Of a stretch of 64,000 nucleotides of DNA, positions 54,285 through 64,000 are shown in pieces (positions within the stretch are counted from its first letter, which is position 1; the number at the start of each line of letters is the position of its first letter). Under the pieces are notes generated by a model, which saw only the letters and a list, made by a program, of their open reading frames with translations, searched no databases and had not been told where the DNA came from. The stretch comes from Cryptomeria japonica (taxonomy: Eukaryota; Streptophyta; Pinopsida; Cupressales; Cupressaceae): NCBI RefSeq assembly GCF_030272615.1, contig NC_081406.1, forward strand, positions 215,755,497-215,819,496. The letters are read 5' to 3'. The position numbers were made by a program, and so were the translations under genes.

Positions 54285-55715
54285 CTTTTCGCTATTTTGC
54301 GAAAGCTAAAAACCTTGCATTTTGCCATGCAAAACAACACCGTCCATCAGATCATCTAGAACTTGCACGTTCCTTACCTTACTTGGGTCATGTTGCTTAA
54401 AAATGGGTCCCACCTTCCTTTCACTACTTTGTGAAAGATAAACCTCGCACATTTATTTCATGTGAAACAGTGCTGGCCGTTGGATCTTCTACCGTCCGCT
54501 TGATCTTTACTTCTTATGGTGACCGCTAGTCTTTTTCACTAACCGCACACAACCGTCACTGCTAAAGGTTTTCATTATTTCACAAAGTTTAACAACCCTA
54601 CATCTTTGGGCTGTGAAACAACACTTATCATTGGATCACTTTCGAGATGTGTGAACTTTAACATCCCTTAACCTTCAAAGTGGGCCCTCTGCACAGATTC
54701 CACTTGCCTTATTGATTTCTGGTAGATAACTCTTACGTGTCAACCACCCATTCATCCAAGAACTCTATCAGACTCCACATCTTAACTGCCACGTGTTTTA
54801 CTTTAGCCATGAATCTCATCACCATCATCGCTCAATCAAAGTGGGCCCTTCACGATCCTTTGGAGCCATGTGCATTTGATAGATTACCTTTTGCCTTAGC
54901 TAGGCATCTGACTGTTCTGCCACATCATCCACCATGTAACTGCTAGCTCATTTCACCACTTCATGAAAGGTAAATTTTGTGTTTCTTCTGACCGCGAATC
55001 AACCTAGGCCGCCCAATCAACCCCAAGTTGACCGGCCTTTAAAAACATGCACTATTTATCTGTCGGACCCACTAACCTTTCGCTACTTCACAAAGGATAA
55101 ACCTCATGCTATTTCACCTAGCGAAATAATGCGGACTGTTGGATCTATCTCAAGATGCACCCCCTTTACCTTTCAAGCAAACCTTTCACTGGGCCCACTA
55201 CCTTTTCTCAATTTCGTGTAAGGTAAACATCGGACACCTTTTCTAGGCAAAATAGCGCTGACCATCAGATCTTTTGGATATGATCGATTTTTAATTGGAG
55301 GATTCAGTTATCTTTTGGGGCCTGCCAGGCTTTTGCTACTTCATGAAAGATAAGTCTCTAGCAGCTTTGCTTCGTGAATTAATGCACACCGTCAGATCTT
55401 GAGTAAGATGCTCAATCTTTAAATTCATTCTTTAATCCACCTACCCGGGTCCACCACTCCTTTCGCTACTTTGCAAAGGATGAACCTCGTGCATTTTTGG
55501 GCTATGAAACAACACGGTCCATTAGATCTTCTGAGAGATAATCGTCCATTAGCCTTCCTTATAGACCACTTTACCTGGGCCCACCATGCCTTTCACCATT
55601 TCATGAAAGATAAGTTTTGTACATCTTCCCTTTGTGCATCAACGCACACTGTCAGATCAACTAAAACTTGCATGATCTTTAGGAAACCCAACAAGAAAAT
55701 AAAACTTAGGGGAAG
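54285..55715 (+). repeat. Diverged tandem repeat array, period about 128 bp
   Basis: A recurring core of the form CCTTTCGCTACTTT, then G/C, AAAGGATAAACCTCGTGCA, then GAAACAACAC, GTCCATTGGATCT appears near 54285, 54416, 54568, 54950, 55076, 55202, 55329, 55459 and 55588. Successive spacings from 54950 are about 126, 126, 127, 130 and 129 bp, and the 54568-54950 gap is about three periods. Many units also carry TGGGCCCACC before the core. The core contains a short inverted repeat (CTTTCGC/GCGAAAG). Confidence 0.75.
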
Positions 55716-56066
55716 GCATAGAAATAAAACATATTTAAAGTCTTGCCTAAGATAAATGTAAAAGGGGGGACCCTTTTTCAGCTAGAGAGACCCTTCCACT
55801 TAAGTGGAAAAAGTAACATGGAAATAGAACGTATAGACTTCAAATAGAAAAGGGTAAATTGCAGAACCTTAAACCCTTAGACCAAAACCCTCAGAGGCAA
55901 AAACTAAAGTACAAGGCACAATTTTGCAGATTATAACGGATTAGAGAACAAAGTCACCCAATAATCAAAATAGTGACAACACTATGCAAGGTCTATAAAA
56001 CCAAGGGTGGCTATGCAAATCAATGTGTGTGGCAAAGATAGTAGAATATCTCGAGGAAAATAAGAG

Positions 56067-56740
56067 GTGATTTTTGAGAGGGAAGGAAGTGCAGGTTTCG
56101 TTTTCATGGAGGCAAATTTTACAGTCACCACCAAAAAGCAGCAAAAGGGTTTCACGGGTGCCGTGAGCAGAGATAAGATGTCAGGGCTACTCAAATTCAA
56201 GGAGGATGATATGATCAACACAGTTTTGGAGGTGGTGGGACCTTTCTTCATGGAAAATGTTTCACGATGGAAGGTCAATCTGGACATCATTTCAATGGTA
56301 ATAGCTTGGGGCTTGGAGATAAGTGAAAACATAGACATGGTGAAATGGGCAGTTACTTCAATCTTTGAAGATGCTATGCTCAAAGGGTTAGATTCCATTT
56401 TAGAATGGGTAGTGCCAAGGGTCGGCTTCGACTATTCTAAGGAATTTGCATAATCCAAGGATGTGGATGAGTTTGGCATTGTTTCATTTGCCCGTTGGAT
56501 AGGGAAAGTCGACAAGGAAGCATATGTCTTGGAGAGGGCGGGAGCTTGGGATAATCTTAAGTAGCTGATTTTGAAGTACAAGAAGGAAGAAAATGAATTG
56601 GAAAGAGCATGGTCGAAGGCTCATCCAAAAGGCAAACACTCAGGGGCGAGGAAACGAAGGTTTTTCCCAGCTCAATCCATAGAAGGCGCGGTAACAACTT
56701 GAGGTCTAGAATGGGAGGAAGGTGAAGGCGCATAATTCAG
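56067..56740 (+). pseudogene. Hypothetical ORF, unknown family
   Basis: A 128-codon frame from ATG 56067 stops with TAA at 56451 and continues in the same frame for about another 90 codons, with TAG at 56563 and TGA near 56700. All three stops fit CAA, CAG and CGA. Segments: GFVFMEANFTVTTKKQQKGF, FFMENVSRWKVNLDIISMVI, MLKGLDSILEWVVPRVGFDY, FARWIGKVDKEAYVLERAGA and a basic tail GKHSGARKRRFF. The basic C-terminus suggests nucleic-acid binding, but I recognise no family. It lies just right of the 128-bp array. Confidence 0.4.
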
Positions 56741-57940
56741 TCATGGTTGGTGTGAATAGCTAGTAGTGTCTAGCCTTTAAAATATATAGTTTCATAGGCA
56801 GCTTATGGCTGTTATTTTTTGTTTATGTAAGCTCAAAAGGGGCCTGGATGGTTTATGTTGGTTTTAGCTGTCATGTGAATGCATCACACCCTATGGGAAA
56901 TTGAGGGGTTTGGATAGTAGGGTGGGGTTTTGTTGTTTATATTCTTTTTGGATGCAATGCCTACGAGATTTCAGAAATTGCATGTATGAAAAGTCTATGA
57001 TCGGGCGTATATGTAGTTTGAAAGCCTAAATTTTGATGATGTAATAACTATATTTTATAATGCAATAAAAACAATAATTATCGACCAAAAAATAAATAAA
57101 TTGAATTCTACTATTACAATAAAGGAAATGAACAATAGCTAGCTTCTGAGAGAACAAACAATTGAAATTAACTTGATCTTGATAGCGAATTCCCGTAACC
57201 TTCTAAGTGTAGATACAATACCTTCGGCCTCCTTCACTTTCATGGCTACTGAGAGGGTACTAGAGAGATTGCTAACTTTTACAACAAAAAATAGATAAAA
57301 TATCACTCAAATCCTAGCTAGGTGTACTAATTAAGTAAGCTCATGTGAATTGACACCTGATTTGATGGATATTAGGCATGCATTTAATTTTGAGTCACTC
57401 CATTACATGGCACACGAAGTATCATGATTATTTGCCATTATTAGAAACTAACATCTCAAACTACTTGGAATATTCCCTTTCTCATCATCATTTTCCCTCC
57501 ATGATACGCACACCACTTCTGAATGAAGCATCAGACTATGAATTTCAAAATTTGAACCTTGAACAAAGAACCTAAAGGTTCAAAGGTTCAAGTTCAACTC
57601 TGAGGAAGAACATAGAACAAAACATAAAAAATAGTCTTCATGGCATAAAAACAAAAGACAACGAACAAGCAAAGATATAACTGATGCACAACTAGGTTTG
57701 AACCGTGAAACTTGAACCAAGAAGGTTCAAAGGTTCAAGTTCAACATGAACTTTCAACAAAGTTGTGAAGATAACTAACATTAAAGTGGGCACTGAACCT
57801 GGTCTTTGAACTAAGGCAAGGTTCAATCACTTAAGTTCAAAGGAAGGAAACAAACAACCGAAAAGGAAAATCAAATTTAAAGGATGACTTTCGAATTGAA
57901 ACTCAAAAGAAAAGAAAAGAAAAGAAAGGAGGACAAACAG
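56741..57940. other. AT-rich interval with GGTTCAA-rich repeats
   Basis: No gene identified. From 57550 to 57840 the words AAGGTTCAAAGGTTCAAG, TTGAACC and GTTCAAC recur in both orientations. A purine microsatellite (AAAAG)n lies at 57908-57930 and abuts the copia fragment K. Confidence 0.45.
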
Positions 57941-58404
57941 AGGTGAAGATAAGTTGTGTATGAAATTCTCTAACAATATGAAGAATAAATTTGAGATGTC
58001 TATGATTGGGGAGATGAAATTTTTATTATGTTTGTATATTACTCAAACTGATAAAGGTATTTTAATCTGTCAAACTAAGTATGCTAGAGATTTGTTGAAA
58101 AAGTTTGGGTTGGAAAATTCTAAACCGGTTGGTACTCTGATGGTTACAAGTGAGAAATTGTCAAAGAAAGATGCATCTGCACCAGTAAATCCTACAAGAT
58201 ACAAGTCTATGATTGGAGGTTTGTTATATCTAACTCAGACTAGACTGGATATAATAAATGTGGTTTGTATTGTATCAAGATATCAGAGTGATCCTAGAGA
58301 AAATCATGAGAGTGCGGTGAAAAAGATTTTTCAGGTATTTGCAGGGAACAACTGGATATAATTTGTGGTATCCTAAAAATGATGACTTTACATTATATGC
58401 ATAT
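57941..58404 (+). pseudogene. Element K: copia RT fragment cut by element L
   Basis: Starts abruptly at the block after the catalytic box (GEDKLCMKFSNNM) and reads [42 protein letters not shown] and PVNPTRYKSMIGGLLYLTQT. A frame change near 58335 puts QGTTGYNLWYPKNDDF in another frame. At 58405 the LTR of L begins, and no continuation of K is seen. At the codon where A, B, E and M have TAG, K has CAA (Gln). It is closest by eye to E. Confidence 0.82.
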
Positions 58405-59433
58405 TGTTGGTATTTTGGATATGTTAATATGGTTTTGTCATTGATGTCAACACTTATCAACACTTGTCAACTTATCAGCACTTGGAGAACTGGTTATGTT
58501 CACCAGCAAGCAAATGACTTATGCATAGTCACCGGTATTTGGTTCACCGGCAAGTTATATTGTTCATCGGCACTCAAAATGACTTGGAAACTACTTGGTT
58601 ATGTTGAAGACATCGTTTGGACACTTTGTCTCAGTGATTTGTTCATTGGTATATTTGGGTTTGCATATTTGTTGTTACTGGCAAATAAGTCCAGGATATA
58701 CACCGGTAGGCATATTTATTCTAGATCACCGTGACACGTCACGAAGATGATTTTCTATTATTGTAAATGCATTGAGCCAACATCATGCATTAGATATTGT
58801 TTCCTTTGTAATTGATTTTATTGTAATTTCTTTTAGTGAGCCGACCTACCCAATTGGTCTTAGGTTATGGTATAAATGTAAGATCTCATTTGTGAGATTA
58901 ATATATGCAAGGATAGAGATTGAAATAAGGTATATGCGAATATAAGCAGAGCTATACATGCAGACATCATTCAAGATTGAAGGAAGGTTTGAAGAAGGCA
59001 TATCAGAGCTAAACTGGTACTAAATCCAGCATATGAAGATGCTATTTTGTGCAGTACATTATCATTGGAATTAATCATCCAATTGTAGTCAGTGTGACTC
59101 TCATTTTGTGATTGAGCAGTGAGCTCTAGGCGCTTGGCCTTTTTGCATGTGCAGACCCCATATTGTACACACATACTATCTGCAGTAGTATCATCTGATT
59201 GTGGGTAAGGTTTCCCACCATGGTTTTTCCCCTTACAGGGTTTCCACTTACAAATATTGGTGTTATGTGTTGTGGATGTTATTGTCTTTTTGTTTCATGC
59301 ATTAATCTTTACCGTGACTGCAATTAACTGATAAACTGTCTACCGACATAAAGTTTGGTTTACCGGTATTAAGCATTAAGTTTGGTTAAGTCTGATTCAC
59401 CCCCTCCCTCTCAGATGTCTTTGGGACCTAACA
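58405..59433 (+). repeat. 5' LTR of element L
   Basis: TGTTGGTATTTTGG to GGGACCTAACA, 1029 bp. TATAAAT lies at 58871-58877, followed by the palindrome ATCTCATTTGTGAGAT (58883-58898). It has the conserved end module and C-rich run. Confidence 0.9.
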
Positions 59434-59435
59434 AT

Positions 59436-59448
59436 TGGTATCATAGCC
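59436..59448 (+). promoter_or_regulatory. Primer binding site for tRNA-iMet, element L
   Basis: TGGTATCATAGCC two bases after the LTR, with one mismatch (T for G) to the standard site. Confidence 0.8.
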
Positions 59449-59490
59449 TAGTCCTCTTTTTGTAGAAATTTAACAGCTTGAGGAGATCCA

Positions 59491-60560
59491 ATGTCTTCAA
59501 ACTATTTCAGAAAGGACAGTCCTAAACTTGATGGAACCAACTATGGAATATGGAATATTAGGATGGAGACTCACTTGAATTGCATTAGAAAAGATATATT
59601 GGAAGTTACAAAGAATAGTTACACTGCTACTACTCCCGGTCAGCCTAATCCACCAACCTTAATTAAAGATGAGGAAAATCATTGCAAAGCAAGAGAAGCA
59701 CTTTAGAGTGCATTGTCAGATTAGCAAATCATGGGATTATCAGATAGGTCTACTGCTAAAGCTATTTGGGACAAATTAGAAACATTGAATGAAGGTTATA
59801 CCACAGTCAAAATTGCAAAACTTGAATTCTTCTGAGTCAGGTATGAAAATCTGAAAATGGAAGAAGATGAAAGGATTTCTGCTTTTATGGAAAGAGTAAA
59901 TGAAATTGTTTTAGGTATACAATGTTGTGGAGGAACCTTAATTGAAGATGAAATTGTTTCAAAAGTTTTAAGAGCATTTCCATCGGCATACAAAATGAAA
60001 GTAACTACTATAAATGAGTTAAGAACAATGCCTAATACATCTGTAACTAGAGACACATTGGTTGGCAAATTTTCAGCTTTTGAAATTGAGGAATTTGCTC
60101 CTGTTGCTATTATAAAGATAGATTTAGCTTTCAAGGCATCAACATCATCTGCATCATCTTCATTTTACAAATCTGATTGGAAGGCTTTTTATATAAGAGA
60201 ACTTGAAGAAAGCAGGAGAGAAAATGAAGAACTTAAAGAACTTGAAGCACTATTTGCAAGAAAAATGCCTAAAGGTCCTATTGGAAGTAAGTATGAAGGT
60301 AAAGGACCCTTTAAATGTTTTAACTACAATAAGATTGGTCATATGGCATCTAGGTGTCTTGATAGACATGCAAGATTTAAAGAAGAAGCTAGAAGAACAT
60401 ACAAACCTAACTTTGAATATCAGAGATACAAATTCAAGAAGAATAGAGATAAATCTTGTTATTTTGCTGATGAAGGAGTCACTGATGATTCTGATGAGGA
60501 TCCGGTAGATAATGGATGGGTTTTTGTTTCTATAATAGAAGATCAACCGGCACCTACTAT
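59491..60560 (+). pseudogene. Copia gag, element L
   Basis: Capsid/nucleocapsid protein. MSSNYFRKDSPKLDGTNYG at the start equals M. Stops at 59704 and 59722 (TAG; Gln expected) and a TGA at 59833 precede a frame open from 59857 to 60665. That frame covers MEEDERISAFMERVNEIVLG, KMKVTTINELRTMPNTSVTR, a Ser-rich linker and the knuckle CFNYNKIGHMASRC (about 60316-60357), in which the second Cys is Tyr. The acidic DDSDEDPVDNGWVF follows. It runs on into protease. Confidence 0.88.
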
Positions 60561-60830
60561 TCAACTAGTAGAGAAGGCCCTGGCGGCTAGAATTGAAGAT
60601 AAGGATGAATGGATTATTGATTCAAGATGTTCACATCATATGACTGGTGATAACGTAAATTCTTAACCTTTGAGGAATACAATGGAGGTCTAGTGAGATT
60701 TGGAGATGATAAAGCTTGTTTGATCAAAGGAAAAGGCACTATATCTCTGGCTGGTAAGCACAATACTAAATGTTTACTATGTTGAAGGTTTAAAGCATAA
60801 TCTTTTGAGTGTTGGTCAATTACTTGAAAA
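60561..60830 (+). pseudogene. Copia protease, element L
   Basis: DEWIIDSRCSHHMTGD marks the active site (60619-60627 encode Asp-Ser-Arg where Asp-Ser-Gly is expected). The frame shifts at about 60655, then FEEYNGGLVRFGDDKACLIKG and the YVEGLKHNLLSVGQLLEKGF block lead into integrase. Element M has the same Arg. Confidence 0.8.
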
Positions 60831-61801
60831 AGGATTTCAATTACAATTCAAGAATGTTAAATGCAAAATCATGAATAGAACTAGTTTGGAAATTGCAACC
60901 AGTAACCAAACTAGAGGTAATATCTTTCATTTGAATAATAGTGAAAAGACATGCTTGATTGTACATATTGATGAAAGTTGGTTATGGCATAAGAGACTTT
61001 GTCATGTAAATTTTGATTGCATTGTGAAAATCAGTACAACTAAGGCAGTAAGAGATTTACCTAAGATTGTTAAACCTCACATTCAGGTATGTAAGCAATG
61101 TCAATTTGGAAAGCAAGTTAGAGCATCTTTTAAGAGTATTCTAGAAAAGTTGAATAATGCTCTTGACTTAATTCATACTGATTTATGTGGTCCAACAAGA
61201 ACTAAAAGCCTACAAGGAGATAGGTATTTTATGCTAATCATTGATGATTATTCTAGAATGTGCTAGGTTACTTTTCTCAGGAAGAAATCAGAAGCACTTG
61301 GGAAATTCAAGCTATTCAAGGTGATGGTAGAGAATGAAAATCATAAGAAAATCAAATGTCTGAGGTTAGATCAAGGAGGTGAATTCACATCTAAGGAATT
61401 TAATACATTCTATGAAGTGAAAAGAATCAGAAGACAGTTGTCAGCACCTTGGACACCCTAGAAGAATGGAGTTGTGGAAAGGAAAAATAGAACTATCTTA
61501 AATGCAGCTAGAAGAATGTTATAAGAAGCAAATCTACCTCATGTATATTGGAGAGAAGCAGTAAGTACAATGGTTTATACATTCAACAAAGTTCACATCA
61601 AAGGTGAAACTGGTAAGACCCCTCATGAATTATGGTTTGGTATTACTCTTACTCTTAAATATTTTAGAATATTTGGAAGTAAATGCTATATTAGAAGAGA
61701 TGAGTATATTGGCCAAATTTGATCCTAGAAGTGATGAAGGAATATTTCTTGGTTATTCATCTAAGAGCAAGGCATATAGATGTTTTAAGAAGAGATTGTA
61801 G
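60831..61801 (+). pseudogene. Copia integrase, element L
   Basis: The zinc domain LWHKRLCHVNFDC with VCKQCQFGKQVRASF gives His-His-Cys-Cys. The core shows LDLIHTDLCGPTRTKS (first Asp, about 61177), LIIDDYSRM, a TAG at 61264 (Trp expected), CLRLDQGGEFTSKEF (second Asp, about 61372) and KNGVVERKNRTIL (catalytic Glu, about 61479) after a TAG at 61459. FGSKCYIRRDEYIG follows, then a frameshift near 61710 and DPRSDEGIFLGYSS. All catalytic acidic residues remain; only stops and a frameshift break it. Confidence 0.85.
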
Positions 61802-62158
61802 AAAATTTTTGAGTACAAATGTGAAGATTGATGAACAATTTAGAAGAAATTCAAGATACATAGACTCTGAACCAGCAACAGAGATACTGACAAATGAACC
61901 TACAATGAATACACTCGTACAAAATGAAGATCTAGTTACACTAGCATCATCTAAAAATTCCATAGTAACTGAGGAACAACAACAAACAAAGACACCCCGT
62001 TATGTAAGATTGAACCACTCTGAAGATCAGATAATTGGGAACAAGTATCAAGGAGTTATGACTAGAGGAAGACTAGAAAATGAAGAGGTATGTCTTATTT
62101 CTCAAATTGAACCAACATCTGTTAATGAGGCATGTGAAGATAAACACTGGATTAAAGT
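61802..62158 (+). pseudogene. Integrase-RT linker, element L
   Basis: Variable Thr/Glu-rich linker (EEQQQTKTPRYVRLNHSEDQ, GVMTRGRLENEEVCLISQIE) ending at NEACEDKHWIKV. The same linker is seen in B and M. The element is cut here by the start of N. Confidence 0.75.
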
Positions 62159-62239
62159 GTAATAACCCAACATAATTCATCCAACAAAAATTGAGTATAT
62201 ATTTTTTTTTCTATTTATGTTTTATTCAATTGCATACTC

Positions 62240-62400
62240 TGGGCATCCATCCAAATAGGATTGGGCATTCATCCATTCGAGATGAGCTTCTAACCATACG
62301 GGTTAGGCAGTTGTCCATACGGGACGTAAATTCCATCTATCCAATACGGGATAGGCATCTACCCATACGGGGTAGGCATCCATCCAAACGGGATAGGAGA
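62240..62400 (+). repeat. Short repeats with CATACGGG(A/G)TAGGCATC core
   Basis: About six imperfect copies (CCATACGGGTTAGGCA, CCATACGGGACG, AATACGGGATAGGCATC, CCATACGGGGTAGGCATCC, AAACGGGATAGG) with spacing near 20-30 bp. CATACGGGAT recurs once more at 62580. Confidence 0.65.
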
Positions 62401-63891
62401 TGCTCTGGCAAGAGACTTAGACTCATCGGGACCATTCGGGTCCTGAGCCACTCACTAAGTACTACATTCTTCTAGCAAGAATGCACCGAGGTCGCCGTCC
62501 TTAGGAGTAATAAGAAAATAATACAAGCTTGAATTCCGCCTCGGAATTTGGCTTAAAGCCTTGGGAAGTCAAGCGAATCCATACGGGATTCCTTTCGAGT
62601 ATGCATTGAATTAAGTTTGATTATCTGATCTTTCATTTAGGATTCTTACTCAACCAAGCCTAGACCCCACCCACGAACGCCTGAGTACGAGGGACAACTC
62701 CATCCCAAGACTGCCTACATACCCGCTTCGGCACGGGATCAAGGCGTAAAGTATGTAGTTCTATTTTCTAATCTATGGTTTGATGTAAACTGATTTGTGG
62801 GTACGCAACACTTTCTAGGGTCAGTGTCCCAGACAGTTTCTCTGCGGTTGCTACCCACGAAGGTAGCGCTTAAGCGAAGGCTCAAGATGGCCTATTGCTT
62901 GTGGCCTAAATAAAATAACTAGAACCTAATACTTATCATGAGCGTCACCCAATTGCAAATCACCAATATCCCTTTGAGGTGAATAAACAATTAAATAAAT
63001 AAAGTAAATTTCACGAGAGCTCTTAACTTGACCATCCCTAAGAGGGGTTTACTATGGTTTATCTCAACGGATGTGGAATTCATTTAAAAGTTATCTTATT
63101 AAATTATCGATCCAAGAGGGATTACCTGCCCCTTGGATTTTAACTTCCAAATGTCCCTTATTACTCCCCGATGATTTATAGGGATGATGCCACAGACATT
63201 GTTAATGTAGCTTTATTAGGCGTTAAGTGCAGTAGTTCAACACGACGGCATTACCCGTAAGCGTGACCCAGAGGCACCATATATACCGAACGCTGCTAGT
63301 TTTGGTTTTCCAACTTCCTTTATTTAGTTTTCTAACTACGAATAACAAAATGAAAGCGTAAATAATGGAAGTAACTACTTGAAGTGTAATTTGCATACAA
63401 ATGAAACTTGCATAATAGTAATTGCATGAAAGATATAGTAATTCGCATGCTATGAACGAAAGCAATTAATCCATGATGTAAGATGACTTAGCGAGTCCAA
63501 AATGACGATTAAATCTAAATATTTATAATGAGGTAAGTTAATCTCTAAGGACCAATCAAGTGTCCCAATGATTTCTTAATTTTTAGAAGAATATAGTCTA
63601 CAATTTTAAAGTCTATTAGGGATAGTTTAATTACAATCTTGCTACACATTAATCCCATTTTTAATTGAAAGTCAATATCCTTAAATTTACACTAAGGAGA
63701 AAAAAAATCATCATATCCTAAATGTCATTATTATCAACTTTTAAAAAAATTAACTAAATGGTAATTAACTTAGATTATCATTTTTTTTTTTTAGAAAACA
63801 AATTAAACTTCAATTTTCGAAATACTAAAAAAAACAAATTTTAAAATTTAATGGCAAAGGCTTGCATTTGTTTATGATAATAAGGAGGGCT

Positions 63892-63984
63892 ATGGGGTGG
63901 GGACCACGGGTCCCATCACCCCTGCGGCCCTGCATGCGCAGGTCCGCAGGGATGAGGGGATGCCGTGGGCCCCCACCGTACCCC
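63892..63984. repeat. GC-rich imperfect palindrome
   Basis: Inner hairpin 63920-63951: CCCTGCGG pairs with CCGCAGGG, then C/T mismatch, CCTGC pairs with GCAGG, loop ATGC. Outer arms GGGGTGGGGACCACGG and CCGTGGGCCCCCACCG also pair with few mismatches. It follows a long AT-rich stretch. Confidence 0.7.
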
Positions 63985-64000
63985 TGCGACGGTTTATTGA

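Larger units (their letters stand above)
58405..62158 (+). mobile_element. Element L: Ty1/copia retrotransposon, 5' part, cut by element N
   Basis: 5' LTR (58405-59433), tRNA-iMet-like primer site, gag, protease and integrase, then an abrupt end at 62158 in the linker before RT (CEDKHWIKV). It is inserted into K. It is the same family as A, B and M and keeps the full integrase core that M has lost. The RT, RNase H and 3' LTR should lie beyond the window. Confidence 0.88.
62159..64000 (+). mobile_element. Element N: start of another LTR-type repeat, runs off the window
   Basis: Begins TGTAATAACCCAAC directly inside the linker of L. TGTAAYA-CCC is a common LTR start in plant Ty3/gypsy elements. 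No coding region is visible over 1.8 kb. The content shifts from GC-richer (62240-62930) to AT-rich (63480-63870), then to a GC-rich palindrome at the end. No partner LTR or TSD can be seen, so the class is tentative. Confidence 0.45.

Noticed and set aside
62191-62475. 94-residue open frame with Ile-Arg-Asp repeats
   Set aside because: A translation of the CATACGGG short repeats, not a gene.
1-64000. CRISPR arrays, rRNA or tRNA genes, bacterial operons
   Set aside because: None seen. Repeats here are LTRs, subrepeats and tandem arrays of a plant genome, and tRNA-like matches are only primer binding sites.

Overview
This window is plant nuclear DNA made almost entirely of old, nested LTR retrotransposons. 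I find no ordinary host gene, rRNA, tRNA gene, CRISPR array or bacterial operon. The organism is probably a seed plant with a large, repeat-packed genome. A conifer or other gymnosperm is plausible, but I cannot prove it from sequence alone. Nearly every coding region is interrupted by stops and frameshifts. Most stops are TAG, TAA or TGA at places where CAG, CAA, CGA or TGG is expected, so the elements look like long-silenced, methylation-decayed copies.

Left part (1-10383): a decayed Ty3/gypsy element of Tat type. It reads gag, protease, an extra archaeal-type RNase H placed before RT, RT, RNase H and integrase. Noncoding sequence follows, with a 58-bp tandem repeat, a TATA box, a second repeat-rich stretch and a small unknown ORF.

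Middle part (10384-41735): a staircase of nested elements, named here A, B, C, E and G. Each element's 3' LTR ends directly inside the coding region of the next. A (copia) sits in B (copia), B in C (pol-less element with an unknown ORF), C in E (copia), and E in G (minus-strand unknown ORF). All five lack their left halves, as if one breakpoint near 10384 removed them together. Two further elements are complete with target site duplications (TSDs). M (16276-22372, minus strand, copia) lies in the LTR of B. F (28528-38675) lies in the LTR of E; it has a tRNA-Trp primer site and a Pro/Gln-rich ORF but no pol.

Right part (41736-64000): a LINE RNase H fragment, then H, a minus-strand unknown ORF related to G and split by D. 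D (46439-53021) is a complete LTR element with TSD, tRNA-iMet primer site and polypurine tract. It encodes a coiled-coil/zinc-knuckle protein and a long uncharacterised ORF2 but no protease, integrase, RT or RNase H. Then come a 128-bp tandem repeat array, a hypothetical ORF, a copia RT fragment (K) cut by copia element L, and L cut by the start of another LTR-like repeat (N) that runs off the window.

Most notable for follow-up: the pol-less elements C and D and their ORF2 family, which appears related to the G and H proteins. Second, an 18-nt inverted repeat brackets the polypurine tract/LTR boundary in five different elements (B, C, D, E, M). Together with a shared LTR 3' module and iMet primer site, this suggests the pol-less elements are moved by copia machinery in trans.
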